Position numbers and translations under genes: made by a program. From Salinimicrobium terrae DSM 17865 (GTDB lineage Bacteria > Bacteroidota > Bacteroidia > Flavobacteriales > Flavobacteriaceae): 64,000 bases of DNA. Below, piece after piece: positions 17,632-25,990 of the stretch. The notes under the pieces were generated by a model. The model made no database searches. It had not been told where the DNA came from and saw only the letters and a list, made by a program, of their open reading frames with translations. Numbering within the stretch: position 1 is the stretch's first letter; each line of letters begins with the position of its first letter. Where the stretch lies: assembly GCF_000424665.1 (NCBI RefSeq), contig NZ_AUKI01000017.1:62001-126000 (forward strand), written 5' to 3'.

Positions 17632-18084
17632 ATGGCAAAATCAGGAAGTACATTTTTAGCATTGCTAACAGGGGCAGCAATTGGAGCCGGCCTTGGAATG
17701 TTATATGCCCCTGAGAGTGGAGAGGAAACCAGGAGAAAACTTGGTGATAACGCGAGAAGAACTCAGGATGATTTAAATAAGCGATATAAGGAGACCTCTT
17801 CAAATCTCAGTCAAAAGGCAAAGAAAGCAAAATCAGATTTTGAGCAGAGACTTGAGGAAACTTTATCTTCAGCAAGTTATAAAGCGGATGAAATTCTGAG
17901 CAGCCTTGAAACTAAGCTTGATGAGCTTAAAAGACAGAACGCTAAATTTCAGAAGGATCGACAGAGTCTTTCCGATTCCAACACCAATACTGGAAGTGGA
18001 TCCAAAGCTAACAAAGACAATGCTGATATTGATTCGTCTGTAGCATCCAAAGGAAGTAAGAACACAGGTAGTGCTACAGTCTAA
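17632..18084 (+). CDS. YtxH domain-containing protein
   Basis: A 150-residue protein starting MAKSGSTFLALLTGAAIGAG. The glycine-rich membrane helix followed by LGMLYAPESGEETRRKL is the YtxH signature. A long charged, helical region (about 45-115, QDDLNKRYKETSSNLSQ) and a low-complexity Ser/Asn/Lys tail follow. YtxH proteins are linked to general stress and envelope states but lack a known activity. It is first of three short genes spaced by 5 and -1 bases, so probably one operon. Confidence 0.8.
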   Translation: MAKSGSTFLALLTGAAIGAGLGMLYAPESGEETRRKLGDNARRTQDDLNKRYKETSSNLSQKAKKAKSDFEQRLEETLSSASYKADEILSSLETKLDELKRQNAKFQKDRQSLSDSNTNTGSGSKANKDNADIDSSVASKGSKNTGSATV

Positions 18085-18089
18085 ATCTT

Positions 18090-18596
18090 ATGGCATTCGA
18101 AAGAATATCTGAAAATTTAAAGGAATTAAACGAAAACATCAAAAACTTCGCACAAAGTAGTGCGGAGTATTATAAGCTGGATTTGTTTAATAAAACCATG
18201 AAAGGAGCTACTGCCACCATTAAAGGTGTGGCAATAGCTTTTTTTGGTTTATTTTTTTTACTTTTCCTGTCCATTGCTATCGCTATAGCTTTAAGCAACT
18301 GGCTGGATTCTCCAAGTAGCGGATTCTTTATTGTAGCGGGACTATATCTTCTTTTCGCTCTTTTCTTCGTTTTCTTTGGCAGTAAATTACTTATGAAAGC
18401 ATTATTGCCACCTGCCTCTAAAAAATTCTTTGAGGAGCCCAAAAAAAGACCTAAAAAGACTCATCCCGAATTTACTGAACAGGTAGATTACAAGACAGAT
18501 GAGGTCATAATTAAAGAAAAAGAAAAAGTCTCAGTTCAGGAAGAAGATACGGTCATTATTGAAGAAAAAGACGGAATTACAATTAAGAAAAAATAA
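18090..18596 (+). CDS. Phage-holin-like (YqjE-type) membrane protein
   Basis: A 168-residue protein with an amphipathic N-terminus (LKELNENIKNFAQSSAEYYK), two membrane helices (about 50-75 and 80-105, separated by NWLDSPSSGF), and an acidic/basic repeated tail (EKEKVSVQEEDTVIIEEKDG). This is the layout of the putative Actinobacterial-holin-X/YqjE superfamily, which despite its name is usually chromosomal and not a phage protein. It sits between a YtxH gene and a short helical protein gene, matching the ElaB/YqjD-YqjE-YqjK style of envelope-stress cluster. Confidence 0.65.
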   Translation: MAFERISENLKELNENIKNFAQSSAEYYKLDLFNKTMKGATATIKGVAIAFFGLFFLLFLSIAIAIALSNWLDSPSSGFFIVAGLYLLFALFFVFFGSKLLMKALLPPASKKFFEEPKKRPKKTHPEFTEQVDYKTDEVIIKEKEKVSVQEEDTVIIEEKDGITIKKK

Positions 18597-18820
18597 TGAG
18601 AGAATATAAAAATTTTAAGGAAATAGAAAGAGACCTTAAGCTTCTTGAGCTCCAAAAGGAGATTGATAAAGAAAAGGTATTCCTTAGCTATAACATGACT
18701 AAAGAAAGCCTTTCCCCTAAACGTATTCTCAAAAGTGCGGCTGGCAGTATCTTCAAAAATTCAATGATTCTAAAAGGAACCACCTCTGTTCTTGGTTATA
18801 TTGGTGATAAATGGAAATAA
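18596..18820 (+). CDS. Small hypothetical protein (DUF6327-like)
   Basis: 74 residues, MREYKNFKEIERDLKLLELQ..., with a charged helix, then SLSPKRILKSAAGSIFKNSM and a hydrophobic C-terminus ending VLGYIGDKWK. It overlaps the previous gene by one base and ends directly against the convergent stomatin-like gene. I recall similar short proteins beside YtxH genes in flavobacteria; the DUF number is from memory and uncertain. No function is known. Confidence 0.6.
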   Translation: MREYKNFKEIERDLKLLELQKEIDKEKVFLSYNMTKESLSPKRILKSAAGSIFKNSMILKGTTSVLGYIGDKWK

Positions 18821-19837
18821 TTATTCCTCCACATTGTCCTCATTGTTCTCCTGTTTAGGAAGTTCCGGAGGTATGTGTCTGTTCTTACGTGCTTCTTTTT
18901 CCTTTCTTTTCTGCTCCCTGAGAGCATTTTCTTTTTTCATAGCTTCTCCAATTTGATTTGAAGCAGTGAAAGATGCGATCATATTATTAAGCATATCGCT
19001 TCCCGTTTGAGGGGAATTAGGTAATAAAATAAGGTTACTTTGTGTTTCCTCTCCAAGAGATTGTAGAGTGTCGTAATGTTGGGTAACTACAATAAGGGCA
19101 GAGGCTTCCTGTGAATTGATTCCTACATTGTTTAGTACATCCACACTTTCTTCCAAACCTCGGGCGATTTCACGACGCTGGTCTGCAATTCCCTGACCTT
19201 GAAGACGTTTGCTTTCTGCTTCTGCACGGGCCTTGGCAACGATCTTGATCCTTTCTGCTTCGGCTTCATATTCTGCAGCTACTTTTTCCCTTTCTGAAGC
19301 ATTAATGCGGTTCATGGCCGCTTTTACCTGTACATCGGGATCAATGTCGGTTACGAGAGTCTTAATGATGTCGTATCCATATTCTTCCATGGCTTCATTT
19401 AATTCCCTTTTTACCGCTATTGCGATATCATCTTTTCTTTCAAAAACATCATCCAGTTTCATCTTTGGAACTTCCGCACGAACAACGTCAAATACGTAGG
19501 AGGTTATTTGATCATGGGAGTTTTCAAGTTTGTAGAAAGCGTCATAAACCCTTGCTGCGATCACCTGAAATTGGACGGAGATCTTCAGTTTTACGAATAC
19601 ATCATCTTTTGTTTTTGTTTCTACCAGTACATCCAGTTGCTGTACCTTTAAGTTAATTCTACCTGCTATTTGGTCTATAATTGGGACTTTAAAATGCAGT
19701 CCGCTGTTACTTATACGCTGGAATTTTCCAAAACGTTCAAGAATTGCTGCAGTTTGTTGTTTTACTGTGAATACTCCGGAAAAGAGTATTATTAACCCAA
19801 AGACTACGAAAAATGCGGTTAAAACTGTGGCTATCAT
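18821..19837 (-). CDS. SPFH/band 7 (stomatin-like) membrane protein
   Basis: A 338-residue protein. One N-terminal helix (TVLTAFFVVFGLIILFSG) is followed by the band 7 domain (QQTAAILERFGKFQRISNSG, then LDVLVETKTKDDVFVKLKIS). A helical region rich in Ala/Glu follows (REKVAAEYEAEAERIKIVAKARAEAE region), typical of stomatin oligomer coils. The C-terminal tail is highly charged. These proteins form membrane microdomain scaffolds that often regulate proteases or channels. It has no operon partner here and converges on the preceding gene with no gap. Confidence 0.88.
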   Translation of the reverse strand: MIATVLTAFFVVFGLIILFSGVFTVKQQTAAILERFGKFQRISNSGLHFKVPIIDQIAGRINLKVQQLDVLVETKTKDDVFVKLKISVQFQVIAARVYDAFYKLENSHDQITSYVFDVVRAEVPKMKLDDVFERKDDIAIAVKRELNEAMEEYGYDIIKTLVTDIDPDVQVKAAMNRINASEREKVAAEYEAEAERIKIVAKARAEAESKRLQGQGIADQRREIARGLEESVDVLNNVGINSQEASALIVVTQHYDTLQSLGEETQSNLILLPNSPQTGSDMLNNMIASFTASNQIGEAMKKENALREQKRKEKEARKNRHIPPELPKQENNEDNVEE

Positions 19838-19913
19838 TTGGTGAAGATTAATTTTAACGAAAGATATAAAATTAATCTCCTACATTTAGTCCCTCAAAAA
19901 TAAATTCCTACTT

Positions 19914-20594
19914 ATGAATTTGAAGAAAATCTTCTTTATGGCAGGTGTGGTGTTATTCTCCTTTCAGGCGAATGCTCAACGTGAAATTTGGGATGGACAG
20001 TATAACAGGCTGGGATTACAGGCTGGTGCCAATTACTTTAATATAGCAACAAATGACCTGCCGGTGACACCTAAGGTGAGCTGGACAGCGGGTTTTACTG
20101 CCCGGGCCTCTTTTTATGAGGACTTTCAGTTTATATATGGGATCAATTTTTATGATTTTCAGCTGGACATAGACGGCAGGAAAAAAGTCGAACTTACCAC
20201 GCCTTTGCAGGCTATAGAGTATAGTATGGTTGGGGTACAAGGTAGTTTTCTGGGAAGTTATAAGCTCCTTGACCACCACCTAAGCATCGAGGCAGGACCG
20301 GTATTACAGGTGAATGGAAGGCTTGAGCCAAGACAGGATAAAGAACTTTGGTATCTGGCCAACTATAATATTCAGGCGATTGAAATTGAAAAAGTGACCC
20401 CCGTTAATGTAAACTTTGCGATTGGAGTTAGCGGCGGATTTGAAAAAGTGAAGTTCTGGCTACAATATCAATACGGGCTTAATAATATGCTGAAAGGTCT
20501 TGAAGATGAAAATCTCCAGGAAAAAGATGCGGGATTTACAAACCCAAAAGGCCATCTGAGTATAGTTGCTACCGGTATTACAATGTTCCTGTAG
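19914..20594 (+). CDS. Outer-membrane beta-barrel protein, unknown function
   Basis: A 226-residue protein with signal peptide MNLKKIFFMAGVVLFSFQANAQ. The mature part alternates polar and hydrophobic residues with aromatic girdle positions (RLGLQAGANYFNIAT, FQFIYGINFYDFQL, KVKFWLQYQYGLNNML), the usual pattern of an 8-10-strand PorT-type barrel in Bacteroidota. No specific family was recognised. It is a single gene followed by a very strong bidirectional terminator. Confidence 0.65.
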   Translation: MNLKKIFFMAGVVLFSFQANAQREIWDGQYNRLGLQAGANYFNIATNDLPVTPKVSWTAGFTARASFYEDFQFIYGINFYDFQLDIDGRKKVELTTPLQAIEYSMVGVQGSFLGSYKLLDHHLSIEAGPVLQVNGRLEPRQDKELWYLANYNIQAIEIEKVTPVNVNFAIGVSGGFEKVKFWLQYQYGLNNMLKGLEDENLQEKDAGFTNPKGHLSIVATGITMFL

Positions 20595-20615
20595 TCTGGT
20601 AGAAACTAAAATGAG

Positions 20616-20654
20616 AAAAGCCATTTTTGAAACCTTTCAAAAATGGCTTTTTTT
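20616..20654. terminator. Bidirectional Rho-independent terminator
   Basis: A perfect 17-bp stem (20616-20632 with 20635-20651) with a CC loop, A-rich on the left and T-rich on the right, between the convergent barrel gene and gltX. The stem includes the halves CATTTTTGA and TCAAAAATG seen in the dispersed palindrome. Confidence 0.92.
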
Positions 20655-20672
20655 ATTATACATTCTTTAAAA

Positions 20673-22196
20673 CTATAGTTTCTCTTGCGCTGTTCTTAAT
20701 CTGGCAATGGTTTCATCCTTTCCAATAGCGGCAGCAATGTCAAATACATCGGGACCCTGCATTGCACCAACAAGAGAAAGCCTGAAGGGCTGCATTACCT
20801 TTCCGAAACCTATTCCTTCGGAAGTTATCCACGATTTCACCTTTTCCTGAAGGTTTCCTGCACTAAAATCTTCAGTTTCTTCCACAATCGAAATAACAGA
20901 ATCCAAAACTTCAGAAGTATCTTCTTTCCAGGCCTTTTTTACAGCCTTTTCATCATAGTTTTCGGGTGCAGTGAAGAAGTAGCTCCCCAATTCCCAGAAA
21001 TCGCTTAAAAACGTCACTCTTTCCTTTAGAAGGGCAATTACCTTGGCAACATATTCTTTATTTGAGTTCACACCTTGTTCTTTTAACAGCTCGAGGAAAT
21101 CACCGGCCAGTTCCTGATCCTCGGCCTGCTGCATATAATGATGCTGAAACCATTTTGTTTTTTCTGGATCAAATTTGGATCCGCCTTTAGAAACATGCTC
21201 AAGGGTAAAGGCTTCTGTAAGTTCTTTTAAATTATAGATCTCTTTTTCGGTTCCGCCGCCGGCATTCCAGCCTAGAAGGGCAAGCATATTAATTACAGCT
21301 TCAGGAAAATAATCTTCTTCCCGGTAGCCGGTAGAAATGGCACCCGACTTTGGATCTTTCCATTCCAGCGGGAAAACGGGAAAGCCCATTTTGTCTCCGT
21401 CACGTTTACTTAATTTTCCTTTGCCCTGGGGCTTTAGAATAAGTGGGAGGTGGGCAAATTTAGGAGCAGTCCAGCCAAATGCTCTATACAAAAGGACGTG
21501 CAATGCAAGGGAAGGCAGCCATTCTTCTCCGCGTATCACATGCGTGATCTTCATGAGATGATCATCCACAATATTTGCCAGGTGGTAAGTGGGCATCCCG
21601 TCACTTTTAAAAAGCACTTTATCATCAAGGATTTTAGTTTCAATAGTCATTTCGCCGCGAATCTCATCCTTTAGATGAAGCGTTTCATCTTCGGGACTCT
21701 TAAATCGTATAACGTAAGGTTCTCCTGCTTCTATTTTCTGCTTTACTTCAGCCTCAGAAAGCGAAAGTGAATTCTTCAGCTTTTGGCGATTGTGCCAGTT
21801 GTAGATAAAAGTCTTTCCTTTAGCCTCATGATCCTCCCGGTGCTTGTCTAATTCTTCGGTCGTATCAAAAGCGTAGTACGCATTTCCGGAAGCGAGAAGT
21901 TTCTCAGCATATTCCCTGTAAATATATTTGCGCTCACTTTGACGGTAAGGACCGGCATCTTTTTCCTTTCCGGGGCCCTCATCAAAAGGAATGTTGCACC
22001 AGTTGAGGGATTCGATGATGTATTTCTCAGCTCCTTCCACATAACGGGCCTGGTCTGTATCTTCTACGCGAAGAATAAAATCTCCGTCGTGTTTTTTTGC
22101 AAACAAGTAGTTAAAAAGAGCGGTTCTAACTCCTCCAATATGTAACGGCCCCGTAGGACTCGGCGCAAAACGCACCCTTACTTTTTCTGTAGACAT
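20673..22196 (-). CDS. gltX: Glutamate--tRNA ligase
   Basis: 507 residues from the ATG at 22196 (MSTEKVRVRFAPSPTGPLHI). The HIGH motif appears as HIGG in FAPSPTGPLHIGGVRTAL, and the KMSKS motif as KLSKRDG. The conserved AHLPLILKPQGKGKLSK and the C-terminal helical anticodon-binding domain are present. It charges tRNA-Glu. An in-frame ATG seven codons upstream is less likely because it lies close to the -7 element at 22215. Confidence 0.95.
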   Translation of the reverse strand: MSTEKVRVRFAPSPTGPLHIGGVRTALFNYLFAKKHDGDFILRVEDTDQARYVEGAEKYIIESLNWCNIPFDEGPGKEKDAGPYRQSERKYIYREYAEKLLASGNAYYAFDTTEELDKHREDHEAKGKTFIYNWHNRQKLKNSLSLSEAEVKQKIEAGEPYVIRFKSPEDETLHLKDEIRGEMTIETKILDDKVLFKSDGMPTYHLANIVDDHLMKITHVIRGEEWLPSLALHVLLYRAFGWTAPKFAHLPLILKPQGKGKLSKRDGDKMGFPVFPLEWKDPKSGAISTGYREEDYFPEAVINMLALLGWNAGGGTEKEIYNLKELTEAFTLEHVSKGGSKFDPEKTKWFQHHYMQQAEDQELAGDFLELLKEQGVNSNKEYVAKVIALLKERVTFLSDFWELGSYFFTAPENYDEKAVKKAWKEDTSEVLDSVISIVEETEDFSAGNLQEKVKSWITSEGIGFGKVMQPFRLSLVGAMQGPDVFDIAAAIGKDETIARLRTAQEKL

Positions 22197-22214
22197 AACG
22201 CTGGTTTTATTATG

Positions 22215-22222
22215 CAAAGATA
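22215..22222 (-). promoter_or_regulatory. -7 element for gltX
   Basis: TATCTTTG on the reverse strand matches TAnnTTTG, 18 bases before the ATG at 22196. A -33 TTG was not evident. Confidence 0.6.
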
Positions 22223-22322
22223 AAGGATTCTTTAGGTTATCGAAATGGCACTGAATATGTGGAGGTTGGAATACAATCTCGAATAAAATTGTAATTTTAT
22301 GAGATTGAAAAAGGGGATGAGC

Positions 22323-25300
22323 ATGGATAATTTTGAGATTTTACGAAAGAAGCTGGAGGCGTTCATAAAGAAGTTTTATCTCAACGAACTTCTAAAAGGC
22401 TTCATATTTTTTGTAGCCATTGGGTTGCTGTATTTTATTCTAACACTTTTTATTGAGCACTTGTTCTGGCTCAATTCTACGGGCCGTAGTATTTTGTTTT
22501 GGAGTTTTGTGGCGGTAGAGGTCTTTCTCTTCGGAAGGTTTATCGTCTATCCACTGCTGAAGTTGTTCCGCATCTCCCGAGGAATCGATTACACCGATGC
22601 TTCAAAAATTATTGGCCGCCATTTCCCCGAAGTCAATGACAAACTCCTGAATTTACTGCAGCTCAACAACAATGATCGAAAAACAGATCTGCTTATTGCT
22701 TCTATTGATCAAAAGGCCGGGGAATTACGCCCTGTACCTTTTTCTATGGCTGTAGATCTGCGGAAAAATGTACCATACCTTAAATATGCTGCCATTCCTT
22801 TGATCATTATTATACTCGTGGTGCTTTCGGGAAGAACTGAAGTCTTTTCGGGGAGTTATGAGCGGGTGGTTAATTATAAAACGGCTTATGAACCGCCTGC
22901 ACCTTTTTCTTTTCAGCTGCATAACGATCAATTGCAGATCAAAGAAAATGAGGCACTAACCATCCAGGTGAGTACCAATGGAAGAATCGTTCCCGAGGAT
23001 GCCTCTGTGCAATACAACGGACAAACTTATTTTATGAAGCGGGTTTCTCCGGGCACCTTTGAGTATTCTTTCGAGCCGGCTCAAAATTCTTTCGACTTCA
23101 GTCTTTCCGCAAACAAAGTTAGCTCGGGGACCTATGAAGTTGAAATTGTAGAGGTTCCAAAAATGCGGAATTTGAGGATGATTTTAAAATATCCTGCACA
23201 TACGAGGTTAGGGGAGGTGATAGTTGATGGTACCGGAAATGCTACCGTGCCCGAAGGCACATTTATTAATTGGGAGCTTGAAACCTCGACGACTAAAGAA
23301 GTTGAAATGCAATTGAATGATACTCTACAAAGATTCGAAAAACAGGGAGACCTTTTTAAACTGGAAAAGCGACTGAATTCTTCGGTAAACTATGAGATAA
23401 GTACTTCGAATGATAAAGTAAAAAACTATGAAAATCTGAACTACCAGATAAGAACCGTAAAGGATGAATATCCCGAACTTGTTCTTGAACAGCAGGTGGA
23501 TTCTTTAGATATGGAAATCCAGTATTTCTTCGGAAAAGTTTCTGATGATTACGGAATTTCTGCTGTTAACCTGGTAGTACAGCCAACAGAATCTCCGGGA
23601 GAGGAGAGATTGGTGCGTCTCCCTTGGGGCAAAGGTAACATTGGTGAGTTTGTCACCAGTTTCCCCGATACTCTAAACCTTGAAAAAGGTAAAGCCTATC
23701 AGTTTTATTTCGAAGTTATTGATAATGACAGGATTAACGGTTATAAAAGGGTGAAAAGTAATCTTTTTACTTACCATAAGAAGACAGATTCTGAGGAGAA
23801 GCAACAAAGACTTCAGGAACAACAAGAAGCAATTCAGGGTATGGATGGTTCCCTGGAAAAGATGAAACTTTCGGAGAAGGAATTAGAGGAATTGTCAAGG
23901 CTTCAGAAGGAAAAGAGGGAGCTTAACTACAACGACCGCAAAAAGCTCGAAAATTTTCTTGAACGCCAAAAGCAGCAGAACCAGCTTATGGAGAATTTTA
24001 CGGAAAAGCTTAAACGAAATCTGGAAGAAGAATCCACGCCTCAAAATGAAGATCTAAAAAAGAATCTCGAGGAAAGACTTTCCAACCGTGAGGAAGAGTT
24101 GGAGGAAAATGAGAAACTTCTTGAGGAGCTGGAAAAATATTCAGAGAAAATACAGGAGGAGGGACTTCAGGAAAAATTAGAAGAGCTTTCTAAAAACAAC
24201 AGGAATCAGGAAAGAAGTTTGGAGCAACTTCTGGAATTGACTAAGAAATATTATGTACAGGAGAAGACTGCCAGGGTAGCAGAGAAACTGGAAGAGTTGG
24301 GAGAAAAGCAGGAAGAATTAGCCGAACAAGAAAAGGCGAATACGGTGAGTGCGCAGGATTCCATTTCAAAAGAAACGGAGGAAACTTTTGAAGATCTTGA
24401 AGATCTCCAAAAGGAAAACAAGGGGCTTAAGAAGCCACTGGAAATACCTGAAAGTAAGGAAGAACAGCAGGACATTAAGGAGGGACAACAAAAAGCGGAG
24501 GAAGAACTAAAAAAACAGAATAAGCAAGGTGCGAAAAATGAACAAAAGAAAGCCGGAGAAAAACTCCAGGAAATGAGTCAAAGGATGAAACAGCAAATGC
24601 AACAGGGAGGAATGCAGCAAATGCAGGAGGATGTTGCAATGCTGCGGCAAATACTTGATAACCTTGTAACCTTTAGTTTTGGACAGGAGGAACTTATGGA
24701 AGATTTTAAAAAGTTAGGTAGTGATAATGCTTCTTTACCGGGGAAGTTGAGGCGACAGGATCTTTTGAGAGAAAATTTTCGTCATGTTGATGATAGTTTG
24801 TATGCCCTGGCGTTAAGGAATGAAATGATAAGTGAACCAATTATAAAAAATCTTGTTGATGTAGATTACAGTCTTGATCAGACTCTGGATCGATTAGCCC
24901 AAAATGATATTAGAATGGGAGTGAGCAGTCAGCAGTATGTGGTAACAGGTGCTAACGATCTTGCCTACTTATTAAGTGACATCCTGGGTAACATGGAAGA
25001 CATGTTAAGTTCCTCGTCTTCCGAAGGACAGGGGCAAGGCCAACAACTTCCTGATATTATAAAGACGCAGGGGGAACTCAATGAGAAGATGCGGGAGCAA
25101 ATGCAGAAGAATGAGCAAGAACAGAAACAGGGAAAGAGCGGAGAATCAGGTGAAGAAAGGAATGGAGAGTTATTTAAAATATACCAGGAACAACAAATGT
25201 TGAGACGGGCTTTAGATGAGAAGCTAAAGGAGGAAGGAAAAGATGGTCAAGGCAACGGAGTTAAAAAGGAAATGGAGCAGATAGAAAAACAGCTTCTTGA

Positions 25301-25568
25301 AAAAGGTTTTGATCCCGGGGTGCTACAAAGAATGCAGCAATTGGAACACAAATTGCTTGAACTGGAAGAGGCAAAATTACAGCAGGGTAGAAAACCGGAA
25401 AGGGAATCTACAACCGGTAAGGATGAGTATATTAATGAGACTAATGCCGCCAGAGATCGAGCTAAAGAATATTTTAATACCACTGAAATTTTAAACAGAC
25501 AAACCTTACCTTTGCGCCCCATTTATAAGCTTAAAGTAAAAGAGTATTTTGAACGACGAGATAATTAA
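22323..25568 (+). CDS. DUF4175 family large membrane/coiled-coil protein
   Basis: About 1081 residues from ATG 22323 (MDNFEILRKK); in-frame ATGs at 22299 and 22317 are alternatives. Three N-terminal membrane helices (LLKGFIFFVAIGLLYFIL, SILFWSFVAVEVFLFG, AAIPLIIIILVVLSG) precede a periplasmic beta-rich region (about 190-480). A very long Glu/Lys/Gln-rich coiled coil follows (about 490-800) and a second Gln/Met-rich helical part. DUF4175 is common in Bacteroidota and Alphaproteobacteria and often lies near von Willebrand and AAA genes, but the function is unknown. Its stop overlaps the ybeY start by 20 bases. Confidence 0.85.
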   Translation: MDNFEILRKKLEAFIKKFYLNELLKGFIFFVAIGLLYFILTLFIEHLFWLNSTGRSILFWSFVAVEVFLFGRFIVYPLLKLFRISRGIDYTDASKIIGRHFPEVNDKLLNLLQLNNNDRKTDLLIASIDQKAGELRPVPFSMAVDLRKNVPYLKYAAIPLIIIILVVLSGRTEVFSGSYERVVNYKTAYEPPAPFSFQLHNDQLQIKENEALTIQVSTNGRIVPEDASVQYNGQTYFMKRVSPGTFEYSFEPAQNSFDFSLSANKVSSGTYEVEIVEVPKMRNLRMILKYPAHTRLGEVIVDGTGNATVPEGTFINWELETSTTKEVEMQLNDTLQRFEKQGDLFKLEKRLNSSVNYEISTSNDKVKNYENLNYQIRTVKDEYPELVLEQQVDSLDMEIQYFFGKVSDDYGISAVNLVVQPTESPGEERLVRLPWGKGNIGEFVTSFPDTLNLEKGKAYQFYFEVIDNDRINGYKRVKSNLFTYHKKTDSEEKQQRLQEQQEAIQGMDGSLEKMKLSEKELEELSRLQKEKRELNYNDRKKLENFLERQKQQNQLMENFTEKLKRNLEEESTPQNEDLKKNLEERLSNREEELEENEKLLEELEKYSEKIQEEGLQEKLEELSKNNRNQERSLEQLLELTKKYYVQEKTARVAEKLEELGEKQEELAEQEKANTVSAQDSISKETEETFEDLEDLQKENKGLKKPLEIPESKEEQQDIKEGQQKAEEELKKQNKQGAKNEQKKAGEKLQEMSQRMKQQMQQGGMQQMQEDVAMLRQILDNLVTFSFGQEELMEDFKKLGSDNASLPGKLRRQDLLRENFRHVDDSLYALALRNEMISEPIIKNLVDVDYSLDQTLDRLAQNDIRMGVSSQQYVVTGANDLAYLLSDILGNMEDMLSSSSSEGQGQGQQLPDIIKTQGELNEKMREQMQKNEQEQKQGKSGESGEERNGELFKIYQEQQMLRRALDEKLKEEGKDGQGNGVKKEMEQIEKQLLEKGFDPGVLQRMQQLEHKLLELEEAKLQQGRKPERESTTGKDEYINETNAARDRAKEYFNTTEILNRQTLPLRPIYKLKVKEYFERRDN

Positions 25569-25980
25569 TTTTTATTCCGAAAATGATTTTGAACTGGAGA
25601 ATATTCCTGCTCATGAAAATTGGGTGAAGAAAGTGGTGGCATCTGAAGGTAAGAAAACTGGTGAAATTAGTTTCATTTTCTGCGGTGATGAATACTTGCT
25701 GGAGATGAATCAGAAGTATCTTAATCACGATACTTATACTGATATTATCAGCTTTGACTCTTCCGTGGGCAATATCCTCAACGGAGATATTTTTATTAGC
25801 ACCGAAAGAGTAGCAGACAATTCTGAATCTTATAATGTGGATTTCTCTGAAGAGCTTAAGCGGGTAATCATTCACGGAGTTCTTCACCTGTGCGGATATA
25901 AGGATAAATCCGCGGAAGAAGAACAACTAATGCGAACTAAAGAAGAGGAAAAAATGAAAATGTTCCACGTGGAACAATAG
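25549..25980 (+). CDS. ybeY: Endoribonuclease YbeY (16S rRNA maturation)
   Basis: About 143 residues. The body has TYTDIISFD and the metal site HGVLHLCGYKDKS. The canonical third His (HGxLHLxGYDH) is replaced by Lys-Asp-Lys, which I recall as usual for flavobacterial YbeY. No ATG is available near the start; the TTG at 25549 overlaps the DUF4175 stop, and ATA/ATT codons just downstream are alternatives. YbeY processes 16S rRNA 3' ends and aids ribosome quality control. The last codons (MFHVEQ) are encoded by a parS-like palindrome. Confidence 0.9.
   Translation: MNDEIINFYSENDFELENIPAHENWVKKVVASEGKKTGEISFIFCGDEYLLEMNQKYLNHDTYTDIISFDSSVGNILNGDIFISTERVADNSESYNVDFSEELKRVIIHGVLHLCGYKDKSAEEEQLMRTKEEEKMKMFHVEQ
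25961..25976. promoter_or_regulatory. parS-like centromere site (perfect 16-bp palindrome)
   Basis: TGTTCCACGTGGAACA is a perfect palindrome equal to the parS type used by chromosomal ParB proteins (family consensus TGTTnCACGTGnAACA). It spans the end of ybeY and stands 15 bases before mnmG. ParB binds such sites and loads SMC for origin segregation. A second near-identical copy lies at 27872. Confidence 0.88.
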
Positions 25981-25990
25981 AAGGAAATTT

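Noticed and set aside
18090-18596. Holin-like protein as evidence for a prophage
   Set aside because: No phage structural, integrase or lysis genes are near. The holin-X/YqjE superfamily is a common chromosomal envelope family.
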